A stretch of DNA of 64,000 bases from Pholis gunnellus (GCA_910591455.2 OU342806.1:20888535-20952534); one strand, 5' to 3'; positions 32,655 to 47,259 are shown, counted from the first letter of the stretch. Notes: generated by a model not told the origin, from the letters alone. Made by a program: numbers and translations.

Positions 32655-35118
32655 GCTCATTCCTCAAAAGCAAAGCCCCACAATCTACTCCCGCCTCCAC
32701 CCTCCCCCGTCTCCATCCAGCCTCCACCGCTCAGCTCTGGTTGCTCCACTGCAGGAGGCCGAGGGAAACCACAGCATTATTTCTACGGCTTCACAGAATC
32801 GCAAAATCAGCTGCTTTGCAGGAGAGAAAACCAAGGCAGGAAATAAAATGAGGTTCAATTCCACAGAAACATGAGAGCAGGGACAGTGAACATATGGGAG
32901 GTATAACGCAGGTTAATTTGCTCCGATGATTGGGTAACTACAAAACGCCGGTTGAGAAATAAACATTTAACTTTTAGCCTTTGCTGTTGGAGTGTTTTTT
33001 ACAGTGGGTCGAGCGCGATTCAGTACATTTGTGAACCTTTGCCTTCATTTCTAGTGAAGGCAAAAAAAGTCTGTTACACATGATGTGATTTTGTAGAAGA
33101 AGAAGTAGCTTCAAGTAGACGAGCGTTCTTTACACAGTAAGGTCTTTATTTGACCTTATTGGTTTATTACATATGAGCTTTCAGTCACATCCTTTCTTCA
33201 GACACACAGAGCGAAATCAGACTAATAGAACAATGAGCTCCATACATAGAGGCATTGCAGTATTAAGCTCCAATGCAAAACATCTGTGTCCCTGACAAAA
33301 TAGTTTAAGGATATTTAAGGAGATGCATGGACTACAAAAAATGCAGAAAAACGTTTTATATAACCATAATAAACAATGATCTAATGAGAAATGTAGAAAG
33401 TTTAGGCACATCTCTATATGTGGCAGCAAAAATACAAAAAGATTGAGGTTAATGGTTTCAGGATAACGTTATGATTGCTTCTAAAATGTCCAACTTTGAT
33501 ATCTTCCTGAGGTCTTCCTGTCATTCCTCTAACATGTGCGTAAAGTGTTTATCTAATACTTGAAAATAAAAATATCTAAGCGTTGAAGTGAATTCTCCGT
33601 GGATGGACGTGGATGCTTTTTGGCCTGGAGAGCAGTCTCAACCTCTGTTCTTGAGAAATCACTATTTTAATTAGTCTTTCTCCTGTTTATTATAGAGTCA
33701 ACCATTTCCCCTGTTTGTGGATGTTCAGTTTTCCTTGCAGAAGACCTGAAATAGCCTAACACATACAAAATTGTTTTTCTTCACATTATAGGACCTAAAT
33801 ACTTTAATAACTTTCAAGGGAAATCTGCTGTAAACTCTTGTTTGTGCCCATGTTGCTATGTAACTGAGCCATCATTGGGATGCCACTTTGAATTTTTCCT
33901 GATGTGCTTTCTCTGGTTCCTCAAATGCAATTAGATCCTCATGTTAATCCAATCCCCAGCACCGATTGTCTGTCTGTTTGTTCGGCCATCTGCCTGCTGA
34001 CCTGCCTGCCTGCCTGCCTGGATTTCCGCTGCATGACATGATGGCAGTTAACACACGCACAGCGCAGCAGATCCGATGCACATCACTGTAAACACGGCAC
34101 ACAAACAGGAGGTGAAATAGGAGCACAGGAGTAAGACATCGGCGGGGACTGAGTGTTCAGGACCAATCTAAATGTGCTGTCAGAAAGGAGGCGTGTTCCT
34201 CCTCTGAGGAGTTACAGCGGGAGTTTGCAAGCTGTCGTGATGCTCACCATGGCGACCTGACGGGACAGGCTGCTTGTTTTCATTCTCCTCATCTCTCTAT
34301 TCTCTCCTGCACCTCTTGGTTGTCTGTCTGTCTTTTCCCGTGTCTGTCTTTCCTTCTCTTTCAGAAGCATCCATGCAGGGTCTCAACTCTCCAGCACCCA
34401 TTTTAGTTTCACTTGTATTGCACAGCAGCTATAGTGCAGGTATAAGGACTTCTACCTGCAGCGCTGACTCTATATCATGCAATGACATATATTGTTCTTG
34501 ACTGCATTTAAGGTTTTTGTTTCACTTTGATCACCTATTTCTTTTTTTTTGTGGCCCCGAAACCAAATGCAAAATGCATTGGCAAGCTAACAGTCAGTCA
34601 TGGGAGAAATACAGACATGAGACGTAGCCTCAATAGGTCTCAGGTTTTGGATTACACATTTTGCAGATGTAGTCTGGTTGGGTCTTCAAGTGAGAAAAAC
34701 CCCTGTGAATAAAAAAAATATAAAAAAAACTTTTTCTAGTTAACTTTGTGTTTTCCTGTTTTTAAAAAAAATATAGAATACATATGCGAAATACACTTAA
34801 CTTTTTCCTCAACTATAAAATGTTTGATGACTCCTCCCCCCTTTGGGGCAACTCCTCCTCTTACTTTTATTCGGACATACAACACTTTAAATAAGCAGAA
34901 GAAGACTTGTCTTCATCAGTGTTGGGGATGTCCCGGCCGACCCCGAGGTTGGGAGTCACCGCTCTCAAGTGCACTCACTGATTATAATACGTCATGAAAA
35001 CACAGCTGCCTCTCCACAAACTCTATTGATAGGCGCCTGATGATGTGATCCACATGGAGAATCAGTTTGAGATGTGAACTAAGCAACATCTCAGCCCTCC
35101 TTTTGCTTCTTTCCTCAG

Positions 35119-35470
35119 ACTCTGACTCAGCCGCTGCAGAGAGCTCCGTCGACAGGTAGTACGAACCATGCAAAACTGTGTTACCATGACTATTCTGGAT
35201 CAGCTGTTGCACTGATTAACCCTCTGTGTGTAGCTTCCTATGATCTTACAAGTATAGGACCAGGACCATCTCCAGTAGACGACACCACAGAGTTGCATTA
35301 ACAGCTCCTGAGTGCTCACTTTTTAACAACACAGGTCTCTCTGTGATCTGTTTGGCTCGTCGTGGATGCGTGTGGCCGGGTCAGGAGGAGGACTGAAATG
35401 CTACTGGGCTCGAGAACCGTCTTGTGTTGGAGGGATGCTCGTGTCGAGCTGTGCAGCTCACAGCTTCTGA
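35119..35470 (+). other. Possible coding exon pair, right copy (unidentified)
   Basis: Right-copy counterpart of 5949-6300: a 37-bp exon-like segment (35,119-35,155; acceptor TTTCCTCAG, donor GTAGT) and a terminal segment (35,335-35,470, stop TGA). The joined frame is open for 56 full codons. One visible residue differs (SS for TS near CAAHSF). It was not recognised, and no upstream exon could be linked. Confidence 0.2.
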
Positions 35471-35661
35471 GAAGTGATGCTTCACACAAAGTGTTGCCAT
35501 GGATACCTTCTCTGAGGGCTTTACTCCATCACATCTCGCTCCAACAACATGTTATTGCTCTATGAAAGACATCTAGGACACACTTATTACGTGTATTTTG
35601 GGGATAAATATATTTATTTCACCAGTTTGGAATCAAAACGTATGAGTGTAAGACAAACTGG

Positions 35662-35728
35662 ACACACACACACACACACACACACCGACACACACACACA
35701 CCGACACACACACACACACACCGACACA
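35662..35728. repeat. (CA)n microsatellite with CCGA interruptions
   Basis: CA runs interrupted by CCGACACAC. It marks the right edge of the duplicated block. Confidence 0.93.
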
Positions 35729-36756
35729 CAAACACTCCTCTTTTCCCTTTCCCAGCTTCGTGTGCTCTAAATATCTTGGCTGTAGCTGCTGGATGCCAGC
35801 AGGTGGTGGAAGGTGCTGCTAGGGGGTGAGAGGTACCGGCTGTCGGGCAGCAGGGGGGTTGATGGGGTTTTGGCAGGTACAGCTGCCCCTGTAGGCTCTG
35901 CGGGGATGAGTGACAGTGAGAAAGAAACACCTTGGAAACCGGGGTCAGGGTTCAGACAGCTAGCATGTTGTTCACGAAGCCTGCGGGAATACATAATCGT
36001 ATTACTGTCAGAGGAAGCGGAGAAATACAGCCGCAGATGGCTGCGGGGTTGTGCTTTGAAATTCTGTCTGGGAGTCCAGGAGTCGTTATTGTTTTATAGA
36101 TTCTAGGGAGACTGTAAATGTTTCTTTTAACTACAGTGAAATACAGACACAGTTTGTACGAAACAACTTTATTTTTCATTTCACTGTCTTTAGGATAAAA
36201 GCTCAAGATCAAGCAACTACGGTTTGGGAGAAATCATGGTTACGATTAATAAGAATGAGTATCACTCCAACCTTTAAACCTTTATTCTCCCCCTTGCTCA
36301 ATGTGGGGCATTCTATTTCCTGTGTTGGCACTGGACGTTGGGATTAGGCGAGGTGCATAATTGACCTCTATTAACATGTTTTGCAGGGTTGCAGAGTCGG
36401 GAAAGATCGTGGTCTTGGTTAATAATTGAAAAGGTCAAAGCCAGAAATGGATTTTTTAAAACAAGCACCAAAACCACAGTCCTCCCTTTACCTTTAGGGT
36501 GGGTAATGTATTTTAGCACATTTAGTCATATTCGACTGTAATAAATAAATCAAATGCTGTGAAAAAAAATCACATATATCTTTGGCTGTCACAGGACTGT
36601 AATAAGCCCGTCCTTTCTTTGGGCTAATGATTGAACGGTCTACATGTCTACCCATGCACTCATTGCTCGTCACCGTAGTCTTCTATAAACTAATCACATG
36701 TTTGTTGCTTGCTTATGACGAGTGGCTTTGGAGGGAGGCCTGAAGGGACGGACAGT
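35729..36756. other. Gene-free stretch
   Basis: Open stretches of 60-100 codons on both strands here show no recognisable domain and no consistent splice context. Nothing else is seen. Confidence 0.5.
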
Positions 36757-36851
36757 CAGTGATGCCAACTTGGCAACTTTCTTGCTAGATTTAGTGACTT
36801 TTGGAGTTTGTGCTTCTAGCTAATTTCTTTGGAAAAGGGTTGGCAACACTG
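36757..36851. mobile_element. Short hAT-like MITE remnant
   Basis: The left end CAGTGATGCCAAC (36,757-36,769) and right end GTTGGCAACACTG (36,839-36,851) are inverted complements with one mismatch. Between them is TTGCTAGATTTAGTGACTTTT, resembling a fish hAT-type non-autonomous element. No clear 8-bp target duplication could be confirmed. Confidence 0.55.
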
Positions 36852-37262
36852 GGCTGGGTTGTTCGGTTGGATATTCAATTTGATATAGCGTAGTACTACT
36901 CTTGCTGGTTTCTCCAATGTTACCAGCTTTCAACAAGCGTTTTAGTGTTTTAGTATCCCAGCCTTTACCAGCGTGTTATAGAAATGTAATTCTTCCCGGA
37001 CTCTAAACATCCAGGTGTAAAAGTATAGAAATGTATTTGTCAGCCTCACATGTGCACATACATGGTACAATCTCAGCTCTCCCATAACATAAGTAGCCTC
37101 TGTTTGCCTGTCAGCTTTGTTTCTCCTCCTGTGCAGCTTCTCTCCTTAGTGAAATGGTGTCGCTTGCACATAATGTCTCCCTGGGGATGTTTTAGGATTC
37201 ATACGTTTCTACTTCATTTACTTTGCCAGCCTGGGGACTGTAGACTGACTGTGACTGCTCAC

Positions 37263-37263
<1 letters not shown>

Positions 37264-37345
<82 letters not shown>
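37264..37345. repeat. (TG)n microsatellite, ~82 bp
   Basis: Uninterrupted TG run. Confidence 0.97.
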
Positions 37346-37346
<1 letters not shown>

Positions 37347-40300
37347 TCGGTGGTTGTTGTGGTCGACACATTAGCCTTAAACTCTTCTTCTTCAGAAAAA
37401 AAACAACCTGAGGAAACACTGTGCCCCATTAGCCCATCTCATCTCCTCCGCATGTACTGTAGCCTACAGTGACTGACTTATCAAGCCATTACTCCTCTCA
37501 GGCTGCAGCACCTGCTGAGAGGACATACGGCCATCATCTCCCCCACAGTACTTGTTTAATTGTTTTGTGCACTCTGATGGCATTCAACCAAAGCAGGTCG
37601 CCCACCCTGCACACCACGTCATCAGCCCGCAGCCAATGAAATCTAAAGATGAAAAAAGTCCCCAAATTTAGTTGGAGTTTAGTTTTTTGCTTTGTTCATT
37701 TACATCACAACCTCGCCTGCAATACACTTATTTTTTGTATTAAGATTTTGAGTGATTATTATAAAAGAAGTGTTTATACTGTAATTCCCTGTTTGATTTG
37801 TTTGTTGAATTGACAAAGTGAGAAGTCAAACTTAACGCTGACAAAGGGAGCAGTTGTATTTGAGTCACACATTTTGAATTATTATTACATAATTAGAGCT
37901 AAAACAGTTGATTATGAATGTGTTTTAATGCTAAACTCTCCAGCTTCTACATATTTTCTGTTTTTCTTGGAAGATGTCATTATGTGCCTTGTTAACTTTC
38001 ATTTGTTTTGCCATTTGTTGACATTATATAGACTGAACATATAAAATGATGATGAAAATATTGATGCCTTTCAGCTTTTGTCATGCTGCCCCCAGTGGCA
38101 AGGACGAGCAATGAAACCCTGAGCCTCAGTCTGAGAGAAAATCTCCTCGATAGCTCTCTGATATTGGACAACCAATATTAATTTGATCAATGCGTACACA
38201 CATTAACCTGTTGACATATTTCTTTTACTCTTCAGATAAAATACCACCCATCATGTTCTCCTCCCTCAGCATTTGACAGGAAACCCTGCATACAGGGTTG
38301 ACAGACAGCGGGGCCAGCCCTTTCTAAGCAGCTCACTCTTTAATTGTTTTGAACAGACTCACTGGTAAGCAGCAGTGTACAGTTTATTTATACACGCTAT
38401 CAAAAGCAGCCTCACACGTCATTAAGCTTTGTTTTGTCACTCTTCCCGCTGGTTGGCATTGATTGCCTCTATGAATAGCTACACTTTGCTAGATGACAGA
38501 AGACTGCAACACAATTACACCGGCATAAACACCAGCACCGTGTTCAACAGAGGAAAACGCTGTAAGAGTAGATGTGTGACAGAGAGGCACACAGTGAGAA
38601 GGAGTGAGTGCATTATGCCGTGAAATGATTGTTATTCTAAATGAGGTGAGACGGTTGAGAAGACATTGAGGACCTAGTCGGTTGCCATAGTGATTAACTA
38701 TAGGCGCTTCGGGGGGACAGTATGTTGAAGTGTCTGCTTGTGGCGCAATGTCTGGCAAATAAATAGCTGCAAAATTATATTTTTGAAATTGGCAATAGAG
38801 CAGATTTTTTAATTCTAGTAAAATACTTTAAAATGGTTTAAATCAAAGTGGTATGTTGACTGTCAACATATACAGTCTCAATCATTATGGGCTATCTCCT
38901 GCGTGTGTCCCACTGGCAGGTCTCACACTCTTCTGAGTTGTGTGCTTTGCAGATGAAGCCCTCTGCTCCTGCTGGCCTCTTTCTTTTTGTCTTACCCTGC
39001 GTCTCTCCACTGCGCAGGGGCTCCTGACTTACAAGCCAGCACCTTTATATTCATCAGTAAGCCCCATATTTGGTTTTGTTTCTTTCAATTCCCTTAAAAA
39101 AGTTAAATTGATTTTCAAAGCAGTTTTGTTGTGTGGGCTGGGGTCATTCTAAGTTTGGTCCTTAAGAGTTGAAGCAGCTTATGTTAAATATACATTTGAC
39201 AAATAGATAACTTGTGTATTAATTCATGTACATTCATTGATAAACGTTTTAATGTAAACAGTGAAAGGCAAAACCACCAGCTTTCAACAGAGGGCCAAGG
39301 TTTTTTTGTTGCAGGGACAAATCTTTGCTTTCCACTGCAATAAAGTCTTGTAATGGATCCGGATGATACTGATTTACCAACCTAATAAACACAGGGGGTT
39401 TTAAACTAAGTTTCTTCACCTAAGTTTGAACAGCGATCAATTACCTTACAAATTGAACAAAATATATTCTCATATTTGTGCTGAACTGTACAAATGATTT
39501 GAATTCCCTCTTGACTTCCTACATTCCCTTTTGCCACTTTCTGATTATAAGTGACTGCAGCCGGAGTATCTGCTCCTCTTTGTAACAGGCAATCCTCTTT
39601 CCACTTTGTCTAGCATTCTAAATCATCTTGGTTCAATCACACTAAAACAGCAAGTCACAATTACTGATAAGCTTTTTCTACTTACTTTAATACGTATTTC
39701 CTATACATTTTTTGAACTACAAATCATCCCTTCCTCTGCTCTCCTTCTATTCTGCCTGTGTTTGCTAGATTCATTGCTGTACCTCCCTCTCCCCTCCATC
39801 TCCCCGCTCTGTTTATAGCAACATCGTCTTTATTCCGGGCCCCTGCACCTTGTGCAGGCCCGAACACACATGGCACAGAAGAAGAGTCAAATATTGCATG
39901 ACAGTAAACAAATAACCATGCTCGGACCTTTGTTGTTCATCCGGACAGAAGCGCTAAAAGTGTTTCGGCCCCCTTCTCACATTTGCAGATCAATGGAGGG
40001 CATTGAGTGTTGCTCTGAGTGAAGCCCCCTATTTGTTAACCGGAATGAACAAGCGCAAACAAAAACAAAAGCTGGATGGAGGCGGTGAGGGGCGAGGGAA
40101 AAACGGTATTTATAGTGGTTAGCTGGCAAAGTCTGCCTCATGCCAGTTTGCGATCATCCTTTTCTTCCCCATTCTTTTTTCTTTAATTTTTTTTTCTCAC
40201 TAACCCGTCGTGCGTTGTCTTTTCTACTGAGTTATTGCGCTGCGTGAATGTTGCTGGAGGGAGCTCCTGACTAGACGTAATCAACGTCATGTCGCTTTGC

Positions 40301-43300
40301 TGCGTCTGGAGGGTGAACGATGGGCTGAGGGATATGGTGGTGGAGACAGGAATATATAGACAGAAATAGTCAAATGTGAAAAAGAGTGAGAAGAACTGCC
40401 CGTATAGGAAATAAAATATGTAAAAGATCGGCGTACAAATAATGTTTGCAAAGATGTAAGTTCGGTTAAACAAAGTGTTGTACTTGTTGAACGAGTACAT
40501 ACATGTTATTTACTTCATTTAAACAAATCTATTTAATCTTAAAAATAACAAATTATGATTACATTAGTAATCGTGCTTTCCATGATAATGGTAGTATACA
40601 AAAAATATTGTATAAAATATCATACATAAAATAATCTGACATAAAATCTGTTTTATTTGACTTGGCAGCAAAGCAGGATTGGTGATACTACGTCGGTAAT
40701 CGGCTGTGCTATGTTGGTGTAGCCTGTGTATAAAAGGTGATCCAAGAACTCTTCCCTGTCTGCACATGTGTGTATGTGCTGTGTTTGTGTGCGCACCACC
40801 CATCTGCTTTCCTCAGTATGTAAACAACTGAGCACAGCAGAATCACGAGGGTCTGTCTCTTCTTCCGGCTCACTGTCATTCACTGCCAGCCTCGCCGCTC
40901 TCTCACCTGTCTGTGTTTGTATGCTCCTAACCTTCACTCTTTGTGCACGTTTGTCGACACGTCACATTATAAAAACAATGTGACACAAAATAACTGAGAT
41001 GTAGGAGTCTTGATGTGTAAGAGCTCTTCATATGATTTTCGAAATGGAAGTAGATCTTTTCAAAGACAGACAATTGTCTCCCTGAAGCTGAGAACAAACT
41101 TTTAGATTGTTCTATGCGTTCCTTTCAGAATCTCTGCTTTCACATCAAATAAAGGCAAATCACCAAAAGAAAATCCGACAGAAGGTAGGTTTGTTTGGTC
41201 TTGACAATAAGGAACGAGTCTATACTCAACAACGAGAAACTAAAGAAGACAATTGGACATTTGTTGGACTACAACTTTAGAACACAAATAATTTAAGAAC
41301 ACAAATTCTCTTGTGACTGCACCAAAACCAAAATGGCTAACCAACAGAAACCGTGTTTGTTGAACACAGAAATGAGGACACCAACCCTTGTGGGTGGAGA
41401 GTAAACTTAATAGGTACGAACCAAACTTCCCCACATGATGAAAAGTGTTATCGGATTTGTCTCACGGCACTATTTGCTTGCAATTAGAACCATAAAGAGA
41501 AACTTTACACCCTGTTTTACCTTGAACACACCTCCATCACATAGCTGCAGTAACCTCTTCAACACAGTTTTTACAAGTCTTGATAGAGAGGCGTGAGATG
41601 GTAGGGAGAGATCATCAGCCAAAAAGTCCACAAAGAAAGAACACAGCAAGCAACAAACCTGCACAAAGCCTCAAACAACCTTACTGGAAAAACTCAAAAG
41701 ACAATGTGGCAGGAGTGGCTGGAAAAGGGCTGGTTTATAAACTAAGAGACTGATTAGGGTGATGGGGAGCAGCGGGGGTGTGGGAATCAGCTGAGTGGAA
41801 CTGCGGAAACACACTGAAGGCAACTGGTGATGAAGTTAGGCCCCATTTACACCAAATAATAACATGTGATCCCTATCTGTAAAAGTTCTCTTTTTAATGG
41901 AATCCGATTCACTTGTCTTTGTATTCACCCCTGCTGTTAAGATGTGTTCTTGTTATCGAGGATATCTTTTTTGTGATCTGGCTTAATTAACCCTCACATT
42001 CGCAATCACACCAAGAGGTGATACGGTGATTATCAACTCCGTAAATCAACCGAGAGTTTCTCAATCTACGATTGCGTTCATATAACAGGGGGACACAAGT
42101 CTAAGGCTAGAAGAGATCCAAAGATTTAACAATAATATTACACAATACCAAAAAGGTTAGACTCATAATCCAGGCTAAAAGCGACCCAGCTGTTGTGTAT
42201 GAGGGGAATTTAATAGGCTTGTAATATCACTGCCCCATCTGGGGAACGAATAGATCGACTACACTGCATCTACATCTGTGTTTACAGAATGTAGCGAACG
42301 TCGACAGAAAGATGATAAAAACTGAAGTCTGATAATAACAAGGATGACAACATCTTAATTAATAAACCTCTCCCAAAAACCTTTCTCAGGAACCCTATAG
42401 GTCACTAAGTGGTTGAACCCTCAGTTTACCTTGTGCCTGGAGAGTGTCCCATCGAGATAAGGCTTGGGATCAACCGTGACACTCAATCATTGTATTTTGT
42501 GTATATATTTTTAATCTACGTCACAAATCGACTCTTTTAACTGTTTGCATTTGTTCTAATCTTTGTTCTGTTGTCATACAAAACTCATCTTGCATTACTG
42601 ACTCACTACTATAGTGTGTCTTTATACATTAATTGTGCAAAATTGAAGTTTACCAAATCTCGAACAATGAAAACATCTGAGTTTATATATAATAGTAGTG
42701 TTATGTCCATGCCAACTATGTTTACAATTCTCTTGGTATGCATATAGGTACACATATATATCCACATAGGTCTATCTGTGTCATGATAACAATGTATATC
42801 TATGTTGTATAATTCTTATGGAAGAATTGAATAGATAATGTAAGTTAGTTAGTATTAGGTTAGGGTTAAAAGGTTAAAAAAAAAGAAACAAGATCGTTGT
42901 TACCGTGGGAGTGGTTTGCTCTTCAAGCCAAACACTGCATCCCTTTCCCGAGAAGAAAAGAGCAAGAAGTCAGAAGAAAACTCTTCTACTCTGGACTCTG
43001 GAGTACGCTGAAGGCCGATCTCTACAACACCCCCCCCCCATGCCAGCAGACCTAAAGTTAAACTATCTTACTTAGCTGTGTGCCATCATTGTTTTTATAC
43101 TGATTTATGGGTGTGTGACTCATTTGAACATATTTTGTTATTAATTAATTATTCTTTATACGGGCTATTGCTAAAATTAGGAATTGGCTTTTTAATTCGT
43201 CAATTAAACTTTAAATGCCACATGCATGAATTTATATTCAGGCAGTCAACACCAGTTGGCCCAGACTGAAACGGACCCATGTCCAACTTGGTCTGGTCAG

Positions 43301-45011
43301 TCAGAAAGCATGAATCATAACTATAACGTGCTTCCTTTCTGTTCATCTCAAAACCGACACAAGTTGTAGATTTTTACATCCAAACTTGGTCGAGCTGTGA
43401 ATATGAAAGCAAAGGAGTTATTCTATTTTGCACCGTCTGTGGAGCAGCATATTATTTTAATTAACATGAATCCAGCTGGATGATGCAGGCTCTTCAGTCC
43501 TACTTCATCTGATTACATGCATGTGCATGTACATTAAGCAGCCTCTTCCTCCTCTGTATGCTGTCATACATGCTCTCAGCCTACCTCTGTCCTTTTCTCA
43601 ACCCCCCCCTTACACTTTTGCTCCCCCCCCCCCCCTCAGTCTCTCATCCTTCCCCTCCCTGGTGAGCAACACGGTTAGCAGGCGTGTGTGTGATCTGAAT
43701 TTCAACATCACCGTCTGTCTACCAAGCAGACTCCTGGGATGTTGCTGCCCAGAATTCTTGTTTTACCTTCCTTCGTCTCCCACCCTGTTGATTATTTTCC
43801 CCTCTGCAGCTCTAAGCTGGCAGTGCAATCACATCATGAATCAGAATTACATTCACTTAATCGCCTTGATAATTTGTACGGGCTGTAGCCGACGAATAAA
43901 TGCCTGATTCGACTCCCATGCAAGGAGCTAATTTTGTGAACAGGGAAGCACGACATTGGAAGTGATCTTCAGGAGCATCCAATGTGCTGTGTGGCACACG
44001 TGGTACATGGACAAAGTCCTCCTGCTGCTGTCATGGGAACAAAAGCTCAGTTTAAATTGCTGGGGGATTCTGGGCCTTGAAGGCTTGTTCATTTTGCTCT
44101 GTCCTTAAATGGGTTTAGTGACCACGGTTCCTCTCAGTTCAAGAGGTATTCGAATAAGAGGTGCAGCTCAGAGGTGTGTCATTCATGGGATTTCTGTCGG
44201 CAGTACAAGTGATTTTATTCCTGGTGGGAAGTGTGAAAAGGACGCAGCTTAAAACTTGAAAAGAGGTCTAAGCTCATTTCCGTCCCTGTGGTACAGATAA
44301 CAGCAGATTAGTTTAAATAGGTTCAAGCCTCCATATTTGTAAATGCTGTATTTACTGTAGCAACGGGTAAAGAGATAAACTTTCACATAGAAAGTGTTCG
44401 TATTGTATTAAAAGTATTTATACATCTTTGCTCTTAATTGTTTTTCTTGTTGGAGCTTTTTGTTTTTATTCCTCCGTACGTTTTTTTGGATTGCTGCAAC
44501 TTGCACTCGCAAATAGCCACATCATTCCGAATTTCACATGTATTCGAAGCATATGTGTCTCACACAGGCACAGATTACGTTGGTTCAGGCCTAAAACTGC
44601 TTTATGTGTAAGTTCAGCCATGCAGAGCTACGTTGCTCACGGCCAGTTAAGACATTCCAACAGAAAACATTGCAATCAAACAGTTGTTGTCGCTGCCGCT
44701 CGCTCACATTTTATTCAGTTGGGGCATGGTGCAATATGTACACACAGCATGCCAACACACTAGACCTCTGTGTTTTAATATATAGGTTATGCTATGATTA
44801 GAAACCTCGGGGGAAGGTCTATCAACTTGCTTGCAAGGCTCATTGCTGGTGAAATCTTAATAGCTGGGATTTGTATCTGGTTTACTGTCGGAGGGGGGTT
44901 CTGCGATTTGCACGAGTTTGTGGCAATATTCCATCACTTCATTGGGCATATTAGTCGCGATATGAAAACTCACCTGCTGGTATCTGGATTATTAATTAGT
45001 AAACAAAGGCT

Positions 45012-45061
45012 CTGTTGTACACATTATATTAATGTACACATTGTATTTATGTGTACAACAG
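45012..45061. repeat. 13-bp perfect inverted repeat with inner palindrome
   Basis: CTGTTGTACACAT (45,012-45,024) and ATGTGTACAACAG (45,049-45,061) are exact complements. The 24-base spacer contains another ATGTACACAT copy, so several fold-backs are possible. It may be a remnant of a small inverted-repeat element. Confidence 0.7.
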
Positions 45062-46946
45062 TTTTTAGAAGTCCTTAAAGTATCTGTCCATGTAAAACCC
45101 ATGTGAACTGACAACAGAACAAACAGTTCTACTTTCTTCTTCATTACAAAGGAGACTGAATGACAGCCCCCTTGGGTTTCATGGATATGTTTATATGTTT
45201 GCAGACAGATCAGGGATACGTTGGATCATCACACTGGATTTAAACTCCTAACCTTGGACTGAGACTAGACCACATTTTTAAGACATCACAAACATTACTA
45301 GAAAAAAGATTATAACTGGACGATAAATCCCCCCCCCCACCCCCAATATTGCAGGTAAAGTTTAAATAAATTATTACTACTTTCGTAGTAATATATATAT
45401 ATATGTCCCTGTCATCACGAGCTATGTTGATATTCATGACAAGCTGGGAGTCTTGCCTACATTTGTGTTTTTTTCTGTCTGGTGATGTTCAGTGTTGCAG
45501 GAAACATGCGTGGACAGTGCTGAAGAGGTAATTATGTAGCTCCTGGTGTGAGTGCACTGCAAAAAAAAGAAAGAAGTACCTCCTCCCCAGTTGTTAGAAG
45601 AGCTTCTTTTTCTGCTGCTGTTATAGTTTCCCCTGCAGGTTGAACAAGCCCCACAGAGACACATAATATAGCAGCAGCAGCAGTCGACTGCACTGTAGCC
45701 CGAGGCTGGACAGTCACATCATCTTCTGGAATGGGATCATGGAGCATCAGTTACACGTCTCCACTGGGGTGTGAAATGGAAGAGAGGTGATTTTATTCTG
45801 CGAAACAACTTCCCAACACTGCTCATTATATTCAAGGAGGATGTATTTGAGAGGTGTGTGTGTGTGTGTATAAGGTGTTTAGTAATTGACTTGAGTTTTT
45901 AAGGACATATTTCTTGGATCGAAGATGCCTGTGCCATTATATTTAACAAATGAACCAGCACTAATTTGACTAATTTAATTAGAAACATAACCTTCTATCC
46001 ATAACCTTAACCAAAGAGCTTTTGCCATGCTGATGGATCCAGATCTGCAGAATACTCATACAGTATACGCTCAAATTCATAGTTTTGGGGATTCAAACCA
46101 TTTTGCCTATCAAGTATGATGACTGTTGGAACTTGAAAGTCCCCATGCATACAGATCAGTGTGTCCTATTGCTTTGGTTCCTCTCCTAATCATTATGCTC
46201 ATTATGCTCACATCATGTGATCAACCTCTTTAGACTCATGTCACACTGATTTCTGTCTTTCATAGCAGAAGCCCACTTGGACTTCCTGTTAACTGTTGAT
46301 CTCTTTCTTTTATTCTCACTCTTAATCAGACGGAATAGAGTATAATCATCTATTCCATCCGTGAGGGCCACTTGTAAAATTGCATACTCATACAACGGTT
46401 CATTTGACATCTCACAAGAAAGGTTACTCCTCCTTTTTCATGCCTTTTCCTACGTAGTAGTCCAGCAAAATGATCAGTACCTGCATATGGTCTTTTCAAA
46501 ATAAACTTCTGTCTTCACAGAAAACAACATAGTTATGTTTAGGCAACAATACTACTTGGTTAGGGCTAGGAGAAGATTGTGGTTTGGGTCAAAGTAACTA
46601 CAGAAGTGACGGTACTTAACCCTCCTGTTATGTTGCGGGTCAAATTGACTCGTTTCGAAGTTTGAAAATCTAGAAAAAATATTTTAAAGTTTCTGCTTGC
46701 CTTAGTTAGTGTAATTGCAACCCCCCCCCCCCCCCCCCCCTTTGCAGGTTTATATAACAGAGATGATGTTCGGGTCAATTTCTCACTACCCCACCTGTGC
46801 GAGAAATACAGATACTATTGATTTTGACGAGAACCTTTTATTTTCCCGCGGGAAAACTCCGCCCACACTTAGCAGGAGAGGGGAGAAACATACTAAAGGG
46901 TTGCTTGGGAGTCCAACCAACATTACACTCTGCAGATACATACAAC

Positions 46947-47220
46947 ACAGCAGCTTACAACAGAAACAAAAGGATAACAGCCCTGGAGGCTCTGGAGCAC
47001 ATCCTTGATCACGACAGTGAAATAGAGGAGGATGTGTCTGAAGATGAAGACCATCTTGAGGTCAATTCAGATTATAATGGTGCTGATTATGAACCATGAG
47101 ATGAGGAAACTGATATACCTGTTCCTCCAAGCGAGACATTCGTGTCAAAAAATACAGTGGTCATCCTCACCCAACACACGTCAGCCAAGACTGTCTGCCG
47201 AAAATATTATAAAGACAGAA
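46947..47220 (+). pseudogene. piggyBac transposase N-terminal remnant
   Basis: An acidic open stretch reads ALEALEHILDHDSEIEEDVS, then SEDEDHLEVNSDYNGADYEP. It hits TGA at 47,097-47,099 but continues in the same frame with DEETDIPVPPSETFVSK. Acidic N-termini of this style are typical of piggyBac/PGBD transposases. The catalytic DDD region is absent. The fragment ends towards a CA tract. Confidence 0.6.
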
Positions 47221-47259
47221 CCAAAATGTATTTGCACAAATCACACCGTGTGCTGTGTA

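Larger units (their letters stand above)
36852..46615. other. Gene-poor interval
   Basis: No coding gene is supported. Contents seen: a TG run (37,264-37,345), poly-C patches (43,621-43,636 and 45,331-45,339), a short palindromic segment at 45,012-45,061, and repeat-like but unclassified DNA at about 41,480-41,850 and 42,000-43,070. Some stretches (for example 43,820-43,990 and 39,990-40,170) have a compositionally balanced look that could be conserved non-coding DNA, but this cannot be shown here. Confidence 0.45.
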
